NCBI GenBank assembly: GCA_001464495.1
Contig: LNDZ01000006.1
Location: 1-64,000, forward strand
Direction of reading: 5' to 3'
Source: Betaproteobacteria bacterium Ga0074130
GTDB lineage: Bacteria; Pseudomonadota; Gammaproteobacteria; Burkholderiales; Rhodocyclaceae
DNA length: 64,000 nucleotides
Shown here: positions 1-12,598 of the stretch, one piece after another
Numbering within the stretch: position 1 is the first letter of the stretch
Layout: each line of letters begins with the position of its first letter
Notes under the pieces: model-generated
What the model saw: the letters and a program-made list of their open reading frames with translations, nothing else
Told to the model about the DNA's origin: nothing
Database searches by the model: none
Translations under genes and position numbers: made by a program

Positions 1-916
<916 letters not shown>

Positions 917-942
917 CTTATTTTCCTTTGCGGCAAAAACGC

Positions 943-971
943 ATTATACGCATGTCGGGCATGCCTGGCAA
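943..971 (-). promoter_or_regulatory. sigma-70 promoter of guaB
   Basis: On the minus strand TTGCCA (966-971) is separated by 17 bases from a consensus TATAAT (943-948), 26 bases upstream of the guaB ATG. Hexamers and spacing fit a strong sigma-70 promoter. Confidence 0.75.
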
Positions 972-989
972 ACCCTTGCAGGCCATGGA

Positions 990-1310
990 TCAGCTTGGTG
1001 TTTTCAGGCTTCCTCCGCCCTTTTTCATTGCTTTACCTTCTGCAGCCCGTGCCTTGCGTACTTCTTTTGGATCGGCAATCAGTGGGCGATAGATTTCCAC
1101 ACGATCATGATTACGTAACACCGTATCCGGTTTGCTCAATTTCCCATAGATGCCGAACTTGCCGCTGGCCACATCAATCTCATGCTGTAACAGCAGACCA
1201 GAAGCGTCGAGTGCTTGTGCCAGCGTGCTGCCTGCAGGCAAGACCAAATCAACAAGCGTCTGTTTGTCAGGCTGGGCATACACCACTTGAATGTTGATTG
1301 CCTCAGCCAT
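990..1310 (-). CDS. rnfH: RnfH family ubiquitin-like protein
   Basis: A 106-residue protein of the RnfH/UPF0125 family, small beta-grasp (ubiquitin-like) proteins whose biochemical role is not settled. Family features are the N-terminal strand INIQVVYA, the LPAGSTLAQAL turn, GIYGKLSKPDTVL and the conserved RVEIYRPLIADPKEVRKARA segment, followed by a basic tail. Its start overlaps the end of ratA by 8 bases, so the two are probably translated from one mRNA. The ratA-rnfH pairing next to smpB is widespread in beta- and gammaproteobacteria. Confidence 0.9.
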   Translation of the reverse strand: MAEAINIQVVYAQPDKQTLVDLVLPAGSTLAQALDASGLLLQHEIDVASGKFGIYGKLSKPDTVLRNHDRVEIYRPLIADPKEVRKARAAEGKAMKKGGGSLKTPS

Positions 1311-1734
1311 AAACGCTTTGCGCCCTTTTCACGAACGACTCAACAAAAGTATTGGCAATGTGATTGAACACGGGCCCGAGGACGGTTTCCAGCATGCGGC
1401 TGGAAAACTCATACTGCAGGCGAAACTCAATCTTGCAGGCCGTATCCCCCAGTGGGGTAAAGCGCCAGCTACCTTCCATCTGCTTGAAAGGGCCATCCCG
1501 CAAGCTCATGTCCATGCGCGTTGGCACCTGCTTTTGATTGGCCGTCGAGAAGTGAGCCTTGAGCCCATGGTAGCTAATATAGATCGTTGCAACCGTCGTG
1601 GCGTCCGTCCGCTCATGCAGCTCAATACCACCGCACCAGGGCAGAAACTTCGGGTAATCCTCGACAAGATCCACCAGATGAAACATCTGGCTTGCCGTGC
1701 GCTCGATCAATACGGATTTTTCAACGACTGCCAT
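1303..1734 (-). CDS. ratA: RatA/COQ10-like START domain protein
   Basis: A 143-residue START/polyketide-cyclase-like protein of the RatA (YfjG) family. In E. coli RatA was described as a toxin that blocks 70S assembly, while the related Coq10 binds ubiquinone, so the role in this host is uncertain. Visible family features are the N-terminal KSVLIERTASQMFHLVDLVE helix-grip start, YPKFLPWC, the GPFKQMEGSWRFTP strand pair and the long C-terminal helix with FVKRAQSVYG. It is divergent from smpB across a 59-base gap that contains a perfect palindrome. Confidence 0.85.
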   Translation of the reverse strand: MAVVEKSVLIERTASQMFHLVDLVEDYPKFLPWCGGIELHERTDATTVATIYISYHGLKAHFSTANQKQVPTRMDMSLRDGPFKQMEGSWRFTPLGDTACKIEFRLQYEFSSRMLETVLGPVFNHIANTFVESFVKRAQSVYG

Positions 1735-1748
1735 GAGGGGGCTGTGGA

Positions 1749-1768
1749 GTAGAATTACGCAATTCTAC
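1749..1768. promoter_or_regulatory. palindrome between ratA and smpB
   Basis: GTAGAATT (1749-1756), a 4-base loop, then AATTCTAC (1761-1768): a perfect 8-bp inverted repeat in the short divergent intergenic region. Each arm contains TAGAAT on one strand, which resembles a -10 hexamer, so it may serve as paired -10 elements, as an operator, or both. No binding protein can be named. Confidence 0.35.
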
Positions 1769-1793
1769 CGCGCCGCACGCATATTCAGCCTCC

Positions 1794-2240
1794 ATGAGCA
1801 TCGCCGAAAACAAGAAGGCCTTTCACGACTACTTTATTGAAGAACGCTTTGAAGCGGGTCTCGTCCTCCAAGGATGGGAAGCCAAAGCAATTCGTGCGGG
1901 ACGCTCCAACATCAAGGAGTCCTATGTCATCCTCAAAGATGGCGAAGTTTTCCTGATTGGCTGCCATATCAGCCCGCTGACGACTGCCTCGACGCATGTC
2001 AGCACGGATCCCGTCCGCACGCGCAAGCTGCTGTTGAACAAAAAAGAAATCAGCAAGCTAATCGGCGGTGTTGAGCGCGCTGGTTATGCATTGATTCCCT
2101 TGGACCTGCACTTCAAGCGCGGCCGCATCAAGCTTGATATTGGCTTGGCCAAGGGCAAAAAGCAGTATGACAAACGAGAAAGTGAGAAAACGCGTGACTG
2201 GGAACGTGAAAAAGCTCGCTTGATGCGTAGCAAGGTCTGA
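1794..2240 (+). CDS. smpB: SsrA-binding protein SmpB
   Basis: SmpB binds tmRNA and takes part in trans-translation, rescuing ribosomes stalled on broken mRNAs. The 148-residue product has the typical start ([16 protein letters not shown]), the RNA-binding beta-barrel segment [15 protein letters not shown], and the basic C-terminal tail [21 protein letters not shown] that enters the ribosomal decoding centre. Length is normal for the family. It is divergent from ratA. No ssrA gene is visible in the window. Confidence 0.95.
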   Translation: MSIAENKKAFHDYFIEERFEAGLVLQGWEAKAIRAGRSNIKESYVILKDGEVFLIGCHISPLTTASTHVSTDPVRTRKLLLNKKEISKLIGGVERAGYALIPLDLHFKRGRIKLDIGLAKGKKQYDKRESEKTRDWEREKARLMRSKV

Positions 2241-2243
2241 ATA

Positions 2244-2275
2244 AGTTACATAAGCATGTCATTGTTTATGTGACT
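2244..2275 (+). terminator. possible weak terminator after smpB
   Basis: AGTTACATAA (2244-2253) pairs with TTATGTGACT (2266-2275), a 10-bp AT-rich stem with one G-U pair. No U-run follows, so termination here would be weak. Confidence 0.3.
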
Positions 2276-2303
2276 TGCAGTCCCTGCCGGTTTGGGATAT
2301 AAA
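2275..2303 (+). promoter_or_regulatory. sigma-70 promoter of dksA
   Basis: TTGCAG (2275-2280), a 17-base spacer, then TATAAA (2298-2303), 31 bases before the dksA ATG. Spacing and hexamers fit a strong vegetative promoter. Confidence 0.7.
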
Positions 2304-2334
2304 ACCCTCCTTTCATTGATGGAATCTGGAAGCA

Positions 2335-2763
2335 ATGGCTGAAGATCTGCTGCACAAAAAGCAATTTCCTCCCTATGCCCCGAAAAAGGGCGAGGAGTAC
2401 ATGAGCGCTAAGCAACTCGCCCATTTCCGCGCCATTTTGACGTCGTTGAAAGAGGAACTGAGTGAAGATATCGACCGCACGGTGCATACCATGCAGGATG
2501 AGGCAACCGTGTTTGCCGACCCAAATGACCGCGCCAGTCAGGAGTCCGATATTGCACTTGAGCTGCGTAACCGCGACCGCGAACGCAAACTGATCAAGAA
2601 GATCAACGAGTCACTCTCTAATATTGAGTCTGGCGATTACGGCTATTGTGAAAGCTGCGGCGTTGAGATTGGTCTGAAGCGTTTAGAGGCTCGCCCGACT
2701 GCAACCCTGTGTATCGACTGCAAAGAGCTGGAAGAACGCAAGGAAAAGCAGCAAGCCAAGTAA
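2335..2763 (+). CDS. dksA: RNA polymerase-binding transcription factor DksA
   Basis: DksA binds the RNA polymerase secondary channel and, with ppGpp, adjusts transcription of rRNA and amino-acid genes. The 142-residue product has the N-terminal region, a coiled coil, and a C-terminal zinc finger with CESCG and CIDC pairs (residues about 105-129). In the coiled coil the tip motif DPNDRASQE keeps the Asp residues used for catalytic-centre contact. It stands alone between its own promoter and a strong terminator. An internal ATG at 2401 exists, but the extended N-terminus is usual for the family. Confidence 0.95.
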   Translation: MAEDLLHKKQFPPYAPKKGEEYMSAKQLAHFRAILTSLKEELSEDIDRTVHTMQDEATVFADPNDRASQESDIALELRNRDRERKLIKKINESLSNIESGDYGYCESCGVEIGLKRLEARPTATLCIDCKELEERKEKQQAK

Positions 2764-2781
2764 CTCCGCTGTTCTCAGCAC

Positions 2782-2818
2782 AAACATAAAGGCCGAGCTT
2801 GTCTCGGCCTTTATGTTT
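2782..2818 (+). terminator. intrinsic terminator of dksA
   Basis: A perfect 16-bp stem (2782-2797 with 2803-2818) around a 5-base loop. The stem has a GC-rich core (GGCCGAG) flanked by A and T runs, so it can work on either strand, but it sits 18 bases after the dksA stop. Confidence 0.85.
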
Positions 2819-2858
2819 CCAGCGCTGCCCCTCCCGATCAAAACCATATGCCGCACCC

Positions 2859-2890
2859 ACAAAAAAGGACGCCGAAGCGTCCTTTTTTGT
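2859..2890 (-). terminator. intrinsic terminator of pnp
   Basis: A perfect 14-bp stem (2859-2872 with 2877-2890). On the minus strand it has a TTCG tetraloop and ends in a T-run (CCTTTTTTGT). It lies 18 bases after the pnp stop codon. Confidence 0.88.
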
Positions 2891-2908
2891 TATGGCTAAC
2901 GAAATCGC

Positions 2909-5023
2909 TTATTCAGCAGCAGCTTCTGCCGCTGCCGGATCAGCTTCATTGACAGCCTTCATGGAAAGACGGACACGACCCTTGTCATCAGTCTCGATGA
3001 CCTTAACCTTAACCGACTGACCTTCCTTGAGGTAGTCCGAAACGGCATTGACACGCTCGTTGGCAATTTGCGAGATGTGCAGCAGACCATCCTTGCCCGG
3101 CAGCAGGCTGACAATGGCGCCGAAGTCCAGCAGACGAAGAACGGTACCTTCGTAGATGCGGCCAACTTCGACTTCAGCGGTGATGTCTTCGATACGCTTC
3201 TTGGCAACTTGCGCGGCATCGGCATTCACTGACGAGATCGTGATATTGCCATCGTCGGAGATGTCGATGACACAACCGGTTTCCTCGGTCAGGGCACGGA
3301 TCACTGCACCGCCCTTGCCGATCACGTCACGGATCTTTTCAGGGTTGATCTTGATGTTGATCATGCGCGGTGCGAAGGTAGAAACCTCCTCACGGGCACC
3401 GGAAACACTGCTCTGCATAATGCCGAGGATGTGGATACGGGCTTCCTTGGCTTGGGCCAAGGCAACCTGCATGATTTCCTTGGTGATGCCTTGGATCTTG
3501 ATATCCATTTGCAGGGCGGTAACACCGGCATCGGTACCAGCCACCTTGAAGTCCATATCGCCTAGGTGATCTTCGTCACCCAGGATGTCGGTCAGCACGG
3601 CAAAGCGAGGGCCATCCTTGATCAGACCCATGGCAATACCGGCCACGTGGGCCTTCAAGGGCACACCAGCGTCCATCAGCGCCAGCGAGGCACCGCAGAC
3701 CGACGCCATCGAGGAAGAGCCGTTCGATTCGGTGATTTCCGACACCACGCGCATGCTGTAGCCGAACTCTTCGGCGCTAGGCAGCACGGCAACAATGGCG
3801 CGCTTGGCCAGACGACCGTGGCCGATTTCGCGACGCTTAGGGGTGCCAACACGGCCGGTTTCGCCGGTTGAGTACGGCGGGAAGTTGTAATGCAGCATGA
3901 AGCGGTCACGATATTCGCCTTGCAGCGCATCGATGATCTGCTCATCGCGGTTGGTGCCCAGCGTCGAAACCACGATCGCTTGAGTTTCGCCACGGGTAAA
4001 CAGTGCTGAACCGTGGGTACGCGGCAGCACGCCGGTACGCACTTCGATCGGGCGCACGGTGCGGGTATCACGACCGTCGATACGCGGCTGACCGCTCAGA
4101 ATCTGGTTACGGACGATCTTGGCTTCGAGATCGAAGAAGTGATTGTTGACGGTGTTGGCATCCGGGCCGCCTTCAACACACAGGGCTTCGACGACCTTGG
4201 CGTTGATGGCCTTGATCGACTGGCTGCGGGATTGCTTGCTGGTGATCTGGTAGGCAGCGCGCAGTTCGGCTTCCGCCAGCTCGACCACTTTGGCGATCAG
4301 GGCTTCGTCCTTGGCAGGTGCTTGCCAATCCCATTCGGGCTTGCCGGCCACTTCAACCAATGCGTTGATGGCATCGATGGCAGCACGCATTTGTTCGTGA
4401 CCGAACACAACAGCGCCAAGCATGACTTCTTCCGACAATTGTTGAGCTTCCGACTCAACCATCAGCACGGCGGCAGCGGTACCTGCCACCACCAGATCCA
4501 TCTGGCTTTCCTTCATTTGGCTGAAGGTTGGGCACAGCACATATTCGCCGTTGATGTAACCAACGCGGGCAGCGCCGATTGGGCCAGCAAAGGGAATACC
4601 CGAGATCGCGAGAGCAGCCGAAGCGCCGATCATGGCCGGAATATCCGGATCAATTTCCGGGTTCGACGACATCACGGTACACACGATCTGGACTTCGTTA
4701 TAGAAGGCTTCTGGGAACAGCGGGCGCAGCGGGCGGTCGATCAGACGCGAGGTCAGAATTTCCTTTTCGGAAGGGCGACCTTCACGCTTGAAGAAACCAC
4801 CGGGAATCTTGCCGGCAGCGTAGGTCTTTTCCATGTAGTCCACGGTCAGCGGGAAGAAATCCTGACCCGGCTTAGCAGACTTGGCACCGACAACAGATGC
4901 CAGCACAACGGTATCTTCCATATTGACGATTACGGCACCGCCAGCTTGGCGGGCGATTTCCCCGGTTTCGAGGGTCACGGTATGGGCACCGTAGGCAAAG
5001 CTCTTCTTGGTTGCAGTCAGCAC
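2909..5023 (-). CDS. pnp: polyribonucleotide nucleotidyltransferase (PNPase)
   Basis: PNPase degrades RNA from the 3' end using phosphate and is a core part of RNA turnover. The 704-residue product shows two RNase PH domains ([18 protein letters not shown] near residue 74; [14 protein letters not shown] near 384), a KH domain around 555-615 ([17 protein letters not shown]) and an S1 domain to about 690 ([24 protein letters not shown]). The start is GTG at 5021-5023 preceded by AAAGGA at good spacing. The tail is Ala/Glu-rich. It lies downstream of rpsO as in E. coli, behind a hairpin that may limit read-through. Confidence 0.97.
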   Translation of the reverse strand: MLTATKKSFAYGAHTVTLETGEIARQAGGAVIVNMEDTVVLASVVGAKSAKPGQDFFPLTVDYMEKTYAAGKIPGGFFKREGRPSEKEILTSRLIDRPLRPLFPEAFYNEVQIVCTVMSSNPEIDPDIPAMIGASAALAISGIPFAGPIGAARVGYINGEYVLCPTFSQMKESQMDLVVAGTAAAVLMVESEAQQLSEEVMLGAVVFGHEQMRAAIDAINALVEVAGKPEWDWQAPAKDEALIAKVVELAEAELRAAYQITSKQSRSQSIKAINAKVVEALCVEGGPDANTVNNHFFDLEAKIVRNQILSGQPRIDGRDTRTVRPIEVRTGVLPRTHGSALFTRGETQAIVVSTLGTNRDEQIIDALQGEYRDRFMLHYNFPPYSTGETGRVGTPKRREIGHGRLAKRAIVAVLPSAEEFGYSMRVVSEITESNGSSSMASVCGASLALMDAGVPLKAHVAGIAMGLIKDGPRFAVLTDILGDEDHLGDMDFKVAGTDAGVTALQMDIKIQGITKEIMQVALAQAKEARIHILGIMQSSVSGAREEVSTFAPRMINIKINPEKIRDVIGKGGAVIRALTEETGCVIDISDDGNITISSVNADAAQVAKKRIEDITAEVEVGRIYEGTVLRLLDFGAIVSLLPGKDGLLHISQIANERVNAVSDYLKEGQSVKVKVIETDDKGRVRLSMKAVNEADPAAAEAAAE

Positions 5024-5140
5024 TGGTTCATCCTTTCACAATAATCCGTACCCAACAGATACGGCTTTACTTCACATTAAGGCACCGCCAATGCGGCGCC
5101 ACTTTTCAACAACGGCACAACAGACTTCGGTAATTCAAAC

Positions 5141-5181
5141 GACAAAGCCGGAGCTACCACTGGGGTAACTCCGGCTTTGTC
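5141..5181 (-). terminator. rpsO-pnp intergenic hairpin/terminator
   Basis: An 18-bp stem (5141-5158 with 5164-5181), with one pair that is G-U on the minus-strand RNA, lies 55 bases after the rpsO stop. The downstream arm ends in CTTTGTC followed by GTTTGAATT, so termination is likely to be partial. Known rpsO-pnp operons carry a comparable structure used for attenuation and RNase processing. Confidence 0.7.
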
Positions 5182-5235
5182 TTATCGGTGCCCGGCTAGG
5201 GTTCGGGCGTTCCGCATGTGTTCCAACTCCGCTGC

Positions 5236-5505
5236 TTATTTACGCAGGCCGAGACGTTGGATCACTTCACGGTAGCTATCGATATTCTTGCGCTTGAGGT
5301 AGTCAAGCAGCTTACGACGGGTGCTCACCATGCGCAGCAGGCCGCGACGCGAGTGGTGATCCTTGTTGTGTTCTTTGAAGTGACCGGTCAGGTCATTGAT
5401 ACGGGCGGTCAGCAGTGCAATTTGCACTTCGGAAGAGCCGGTATCACCTTGGGCACGCTGGAATTCAGCAACGATCTTTGCCTTGTCGGCGGTTTGAATA
5501 GTCAT
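5236..5505 (-). CDS. rpsO: 30S ribosomal protein S15
   Basis: S15 binds the central domain of 16S rRNA and nucleates platform assembly of the 30S subunit. The 89-residue length is exact for the family, with the conserved segments [30 protein letters not shown] and LLDYLKRKN. It has its own strong promoter about 85 bases upstream, just past the murI stop, and is followed by a hairpin and then pnp. Confidence 0.97.
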   Translation of the reverse strand: MTIQTADKAKIVAEFQRAQGDTGSSEVQIALLTARINDLTGHFKEHNKDHHSRRGLLRMVSTRRKLLDYLKRKNIDSYREVIQRLGLRK

Positions 5506-5587
5506 TTTTTATCTCGCTCAAACACTTTGGAAAATCCCGCACGGCCCCGGTTTGATAGAGCGCAGTGCAGGTACTACAAAACGCGAG

Positions 5588-5616
5588 ATTATACCCGGGC
5601 TTTGGTCTGCTCGCAA
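5588..5616 (-). promoter_or_regulatory. sigma-70 promoter of rpsO-pnp
   Basis: Minus strand: TTGCGA (5611-5616), a 17-base spacer and a perfect TATAAT (5588-5593). It starts 23 bases beyond the murI stop, giving rpsO-pnp transcription independent of the rimP-nusA-infB operon. Confidence 0.8.
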
Positions 5617-5638
5617 GCCCGCCCCTGCGATGAAGGCT

Positions 5639-6427
5639 TTAAATCGACAGGTACCCGAGCTCACCGACCCCTGGCCAGAAATGCCTTACAAAATCACTTT
5701 GCGCCGCCGGGTTTGCGGTACTCAAGAATCGATACTGTGGTGAATGAGCATGCGCCAGTAAATGTCGGCTCAAAAGCTGGCGCTGCAGCTGCCGGGCCAC
5801 GGGCATGCCGGTTTCTAGAATATGCACGTCAGGACCGCAGACAGCCTCAATCAACGGACGCAGGAAAGGAAAATGCGTACAGCCAAGCACCAGCGTGTCA
5901 GCGCCGGCATCCAGCAAAGGCTGTACATGGGCTTGGACTAGTGCCTGGGTGGCTGCACTTTCTAGGTCACCGGCCTCTACCGCCTCTACCCAGCCCGGAC
6001 AGGCTGAGGTCAATACTTCGTGATAGTCAGTATGCCGCTCAATTAACGCGGCAAGGTGGGCACTCCCCAAGGTAGCAGCAGTCGCCAAAACACCGATGAC
6101 GCCGCTGCGGGTATTGGCGGCAGCAGGACGAATGGCCGGCTCAATACCAATAATAGGTAGGCTGAAACGCTCGCGTAGCGTCGCAACAGTGGCCACAGTT
6201 GCCGTATTGCACGCCACCACAATGGCCTTCGCGCCTTGGGCCTGAAGATAGGCAGTGATGCATAGCGCACGTTCGGTCAGGTAATCGATGGGTCGAGCGC
6301 CATAGGGACAATGCGCCGTATCAGCCACATAAAGCAACGACTCTTCCGGCATCAACTCGGCGATGGCGCGTATCACCGATAAACCACCCACCCCGGAATC
6401 GAAGACACCGATGGGAGCAACGTTCAT
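5639..6427 (-). CDS. murI: glutamate racemase
   Basis: MurI interconverts L- and D-glutamate and supplies D-Glu for peptidoglycan. The 262-residue product has GVFDSGVGGLSV at the N-terminus, the first catalytic Cys in VVACNTATV (about residue 73), and the second in LVLGCTHFP (about 184). Its ATG overlaps the truB stop by 4 bases, so it is translationally coupled to the nusA-infB-rbfA-truB operon. In E. coli rpsO directly follows truB, so murI is an insertion into an otherwise conserved order. Confidence 0.95.
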   Translation of the reverse strand: MNVAPIGVFDSGVGGLSVIRAIAELMPEESLLYVADTAHCPYGARPIDYLTERALCITAYLQAQGAKAIVVACNTATVATVATLRERFSLPIIGIEPAIRPAAANTRSGVIGVLATAATLGSAHLAALIERHTDYHEVLTSACPGWVEAVEAGDLESAATQALVQAHVQPLLDAGADTLVLGCTHFPFLRPLIEAVCGPDVHILETGMPVARQLQRQLLSRHLLAHAHSPQYRFLSTANPAAQSDFVRHFWPGVGELGYLSI

Positions 6428-7323
6428 GCTGCCACCAGCCGTTTGGGGGCCAGTCGACCCTGCGCGTCAATCTGGCACAGGCCAATGAAACGGCCATCCG
6501 CTGCATAAGTACGAAATCGCTGGGCTGGTAAAGCCTCAGCCCATGACACTGACTGTCCATGCAGCATGCGGTCACTGTCCGCCGCATCCAGACGCACTTC
6601 CGGCAATTCAGCCAGCAGCGACTCGGTCGGGTGCAACAACGCATCGCGATCTGTCGCCGATTCCAGTGCATCCAGCGTCACAGCACCATTAAGGTAGATA
6701 TCGCCAATTCGTGTTCGACGCAGCGCAGTCAAATGCGCGCCACAACCGAGTAACTCGCCAATGTCTTCAGCTAAGGTCCGGATGTAGGTGCCCTTGCTGC
6801 AATCAACAGCAATCCGCACGCTATCGCCTTGCCATTCAAGCAACCTCAAGGAATGAATCACAACGTCGCGCGCCTCACGCTCAAGCTCAACACCAGCTCG
6901 GGCGTATTCGTAGAGGGGCTTACCGTCGCGCTTGAGCGCTGAATACATGGGTGGAACCTGACAGATCGGCCCGGTGAAGCGCTGCATGGCGGCATCGAGC
7001 CTGGCCTGATCAACCTGCACTGGGCGCGTTTGCAGTACTTCGCCCTCGGCATCCGCTGTGGTGGTGGTTTGCCCAAGCTTGAGCGTCGCCTCGTAGGCTT
7101 TATCGGCATCGAGCAGCTCACCAGCAAACTTCGTGGCTTCACCAAAACACAAAGGCAGTAGGCCAGTCGCAAGTGGATCGAGTGTGCCGGTATGCCCAGC
7201 TTTATCGGCATTGAGCAGACGACGGGCAGTCTGCAAGGCGGTGTTGGAACTCAAGCCAAGTGGCTTGTCGAGCAGGAGTACGCCATCCACTTTGCGCCGG
7301 GGGGCACGGCGAGGGGCGCTCAC
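6424..7323 (-). CDS. truB: tRNA pseudouridine-55 synthase
   Basis: TruB makes pseudouridine at position 55 in the T loop of tRNAs. The 299-residue product shows GVLLLDKPLGLSSN, the catalytic Asp in AGHTGTLDPLATGLLP (near residue 48), and KGTYIRTLAEDIG typical of the TruB fold, followed by a short C-terminal domain. The start is GTG at 7321-7323, overlapping the rbfA TGA as GTGA, so the two are translationally coupled. Confidence 0.96.
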   Translation of the reverse strand: MSAPRRAPRRKVDGVLLLDKPLGLSSNTALQTARRLLNADKAGHTGTLDPLATGLLPLCFGEATKFAGELLDADKAYEATLKLGQTTTTADAEGEVLQTRPVQVDQARLDAAMQRFTGPICQVPPMYSALKRDGKPLYEYARAGVELEREARDVVIHSLRLLEWQGDSVRIAVDCSKGTYIRTLAEDIGELLGCGAHLTALRRTRIGDIYLNGAVTLDALESATDRDALLHPTESLLAELPEVRLDAADSDRMLHGQSVSWAEALPAQRFRTYAADGRFIGLCQIDAQGRLAPKRLVAA

Positions 7324-7697
7324 TTATCCTCTTCTTGATCCGGTGATGCATCGGAACGAATGGCTTCGTCAATCAGCAGCGACATACGAGCGCCCTGCTC
7401 CACTGAAGGGTCATAGACGAAATGCAGTTCCGGCAGGGTATGAATACGAATGCGCTTACCCAGCTCGCGGCGCAGGAAGCTGCTGCTACGGATTAGACCG
7501 TGCTCAATTTCAGCGCGCTTTTCGGTCTGCAATACGGTGAAAAAGACCTTGGCATGAGCATAGTCAGGGGTGATTTCGACATCCGTGATGGTGACGAACT
7601 TGACGCGCGGGTCCTTGAGCTCAAGGCGAATCAGCTCGGCCAGTTCGCGCTTGATCTGTTCGACAACGCGGCTGGAGCGAGAGAAATCCTTGGGCAT
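7320..7697 (-). CDS. rbfA: 30S ribosome-binding factor A
   Basis: RbfA is a KH-like factor that binds the immature 30S subunit and helps 16S 5'-end maturation. The 125-residue product has the N-terminal SSRVVEQIKRELAELIR helix, DPRVKFVTITDVEITPDYAHAKVF, and IRIHTLPELHFVYDPSVEQG, all diagnostic. It lies 52 bases after infB and overlaps truB. Confidence 0.96.
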   Translation of the reverse strand: MPKDFSRSSRVVEQIKRELAELIRLELKDPRVKFVTITDVEITPDYAHAKVFFTVLQTEKRAEIEHGLIRSSSFLRRELGKRIRIHTLPELHFVYDPSVEQGARMSLLIDEAIRSDASPDQEEDK

Positions 7698-7749
7698 TGA
7701 TATTCCTTAGTGAAACGGCCATGCAGGGAACCCTGCATGGCCTTGTGGC

Positions 7750-10464
<2,715 letters not shown>

Positions 10465-10483
10465 GTAATAACTTCTCCCGGGC

Positions 10484-11965
10484 TTACGCCTCTCCCGCAA
10501 ACCAGTGCGCGCGCGCCTTGGTAATCAGCGCCTTGGCGCGTTCGTCGTCGATGCCCGTGATTTCGGTCAGCTCATCTACAGCCAGATCGGCCAGATCGTC
10601 GCGGTTCTTAATACCGCCACGCGCCAGCTTTGCAGCTAGGCTCTTGTCCATGCCATCTAGATTCAGCATGGCTTCTTCAACACCTTCCAACTGCTCTTCA
10701 TCAACAATCGCTTCAGTCAGCAGCACGTTACGAGCGCGATCACGCAACTCGGTCACAGTTGCCTCATCGAACGCTTCGATTTCAAGCATTTCAGCCAGCG
10801 GCACATAAGCCACTTCTTCCAGCGTCGAGAAACCTTCCTCGATCAGAATGTCAGCCACCTCTTCATCCACATCCAGCTTTTCCATGAAGACCTGACGGAT
10901 GCCGCTGGCTTCCTTCTCCTGACGCTCAGCCGATTGCTCGACGGTCATCAGATTGATCTGCCAACCGGTCAGTTCTGAAGCGAGGCGGACGTTCTGGCCA
11001 CTACGACCAATAGCAATGGCCAGATTGGCTTCATCTACGACCACATCCATTGCGTGCTTCTCTTCATCCACAACGATGGAGGACACTTCGGCCGGGGCCA
11101 AGGCACCGATCACGAACTGGGCGGGTTCTGGCGACCACAGAATGATGTCGACACGCTCACCAGCGAGCTCGTTGGTCACAGCGGTGACGCGCGAACCACG
11201 CATACCGACACAAGTGCCAATCGGATCAATACGCTGATCGTTGGACTTAACGGCAATCTTGGCGCGAACGCCAGGATCGCGTGCGGCGGACTTAATTTCC
11301 AGCAACTCATCTTCGATTTCCGGCACTTCAAGGCGGAACAGCTCGATGATGAATTCAGGTGCCGTACGCGACAGAATCAGCTGTGGACCACGCGCTTGAC
11401 GATCTACCTTCATCAGCCATGCACGGACGCGGTCGCCCGGACGCAGATTTTCCTTGGGAATCATCTGGTCACGTGGCAGCAGCGCTTCGATACGGCCGGC
11501 TTCAACAATGGCGTTACCACGCTCCATACGCTTGACGGTGCCTGTAACCAGCTTCTCTTCGCGTTGCAGGAAATCGTTGAGAACCTGCTCACGCTCAGCA
11601 TCGCGAATCTTTTGCAGAATGACTTGCTTAGCGGCTTGCGCGCCAATACGACCGAAATCAATGGGCTCTAGGCTTTCTTCGATGTAGTCGTCGACCTGCA
11701 CATCTGGCAGTTGCTCCTTGGCATCGATCAGACCGACTTGGCTTTCATCATTTTCGACATCCGCGTCGAGCAACACATGCCAGCGACGATAAGCATCGTA
11801 AGCACCGGTCTCACGATCGATTTCAACACGGATATCCGCATCTTCATGGATGCGCTTCTTGGTTGCCGACGCAAGCGCCATCTCGAGTGCAATGAAGACA
11901 ACTTCCTTCTGCACGTTCTTTTCACGGGCCAATGCATCAACCAGCAGCAGCAATTCGCGACTCAT
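10484..11965 (-). CDS. nusA: transcription termination/antitermination protein NusA
   Basis: NusA binds RNA polymerase and RNA and modulates pausing, termination and antitermination. The 493-residue product has the N-terminal polymerase-binding domain ([15 protein letters not shown]), S1 (about 135-200, [16 protein letters not shown]), KH1 and KH2 ([25 protein letters not shown]), and two C-terminal acidic helix-hairpin-helix repeats like those of E. coli NusA. It follows rimP by 34 bases and precedes infB by 19 bases. Confidence 0.96.
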   Translation of the reverse strand: MSRELLLLVDALAREKNVQKEVVFIALEMALASATKKRIHEDADIRVEIDRETGAYDAYRRWHVLLDADVENDESQVGLIDAKEQLPDVQVDDYIEESLEPIDFGRIGAQAAKQVILQKIRDAEREQVLNDFLQREEKLVTGTVKRMERGNAIVEAGRIEALLPRDQMIPKENLRPGDRVRAWLMKVDRQARGPQLILSRTAPEFIIELFRLEVPEIEDELLEIKSAARDPGVRAKIAVKSNDQRIDPIGTCVGMRGSRVTAVTNELAGERVDIILWSPEPAQFVIGALAPAEVSSIVVDEEKHAMDVVVDEANLAIAIGRSGQNVRLASELTGWQINLMTVEQSAERQEKEASGIRQVFMEKLDVDEEVADILIEEGFSTLEEVAYVPLAEMLEIEAFDEATVTELRDRARNVLLTEAIVDEEQLEGVEEAMLNLDGMDKSLAAKLARGGIKNRDDLADLAVDELTEITGIDDERAKALITKARAHWFAGEA

Positions 11966-11999
11966 TCAGTATTCCTCCGAACTCTTTAATTCGCTCAAT

Positions 12000-12428
12000 T
12001 CAAAACTTGGGAACCAAACGTGCCTTGTCGAGCTCTTCAAGGGCAACCACCAGTTCACCCTTTTCAGTCTCCAGACACACACGTCCATCACGAACCCCCA
12101 ACAGGGTCCCGGTAAAATTTCTCTGATTTTCGACAGCCACACGCAGGCGGATATTCGCCTGTTCACCAGCGAAGCGCTCAAAGTCACTCAACTTCTTGAG
12201 TGGCCGATCAAGCCCTGGGGAAGACACTTCAAGACGATCAAAATCAATATTCTCGACAGTGAATACGCGCGTCAGCTGATTGCTGACCGTAGCGCAGTCA
12301 TCCACATTGATGCCCTCAGGCTTGTCGATAAATACGGTGAGCAGACGCGCACGCGGACTCGTCTCGAAATCCACGAGTTCGTAACCTAGACCACTAACCG
12401 TCTGTTCAATAATTTCAAGCAGTTGCAT
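12000..12428 (-). CDS. rimP: ribosome maturation factor RimP
   Basis: RimP helps early assembly of the 30S subunit. The 142-residue product shows the family segments GYELVDFETS, LTVFIDKPEGINVDDC, VSSPGLDRPL and GTLLGVRDGRV. It is the first gene of the rimP-nusA-infB-rbfA-truB-murI operon. I saw no metY tRNA upstream, unlike E. coli, and no convincing consensus promoter in the 37 bases between its start and the upstream terminator. Confidence 0.95.
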   Translation of the reverse strand: MQLLEIIEQTVSGLGYELVDFETSPRARLLTVFIDKPEGINVDDCATVSNQLTRVFTVENIDFDRLEVSSPGLDRPLKKLSDFERFAGEQANIRLRVAVENQRNFTGTLLGVRDGRVCLETEKGELVVALEELDKARLVPKF

Positions 12429-12465
12429 GAATACCTAGCTCGCACTACACAAAACCGTTTGCACA

Positions 12466-12498
12466 AATAAAAAATGGGCGCGATGCCCATTTTTTATT
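12466..12498 (-). terminator. intrinsic terminator after rluB
   Basis: A 14-bp stem (12466-12479 with 12485-12498) with GGGC/GCCC core and A/T flanks gives a minus-strand hairpin ending in a T-run. It lies between rluB and rimP and separates the two operons. Confidence 0.8.
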
Positions 12499-12598
12499 AA
12501 TTCTGAGGCCATCTCACGCAATGCGTCGCGTCAGATGCGGCATTGGTAAGCAGCAATGCCTTGGAAAGTGCAAGATTATAGCAGAGCCACCCCTAGTT

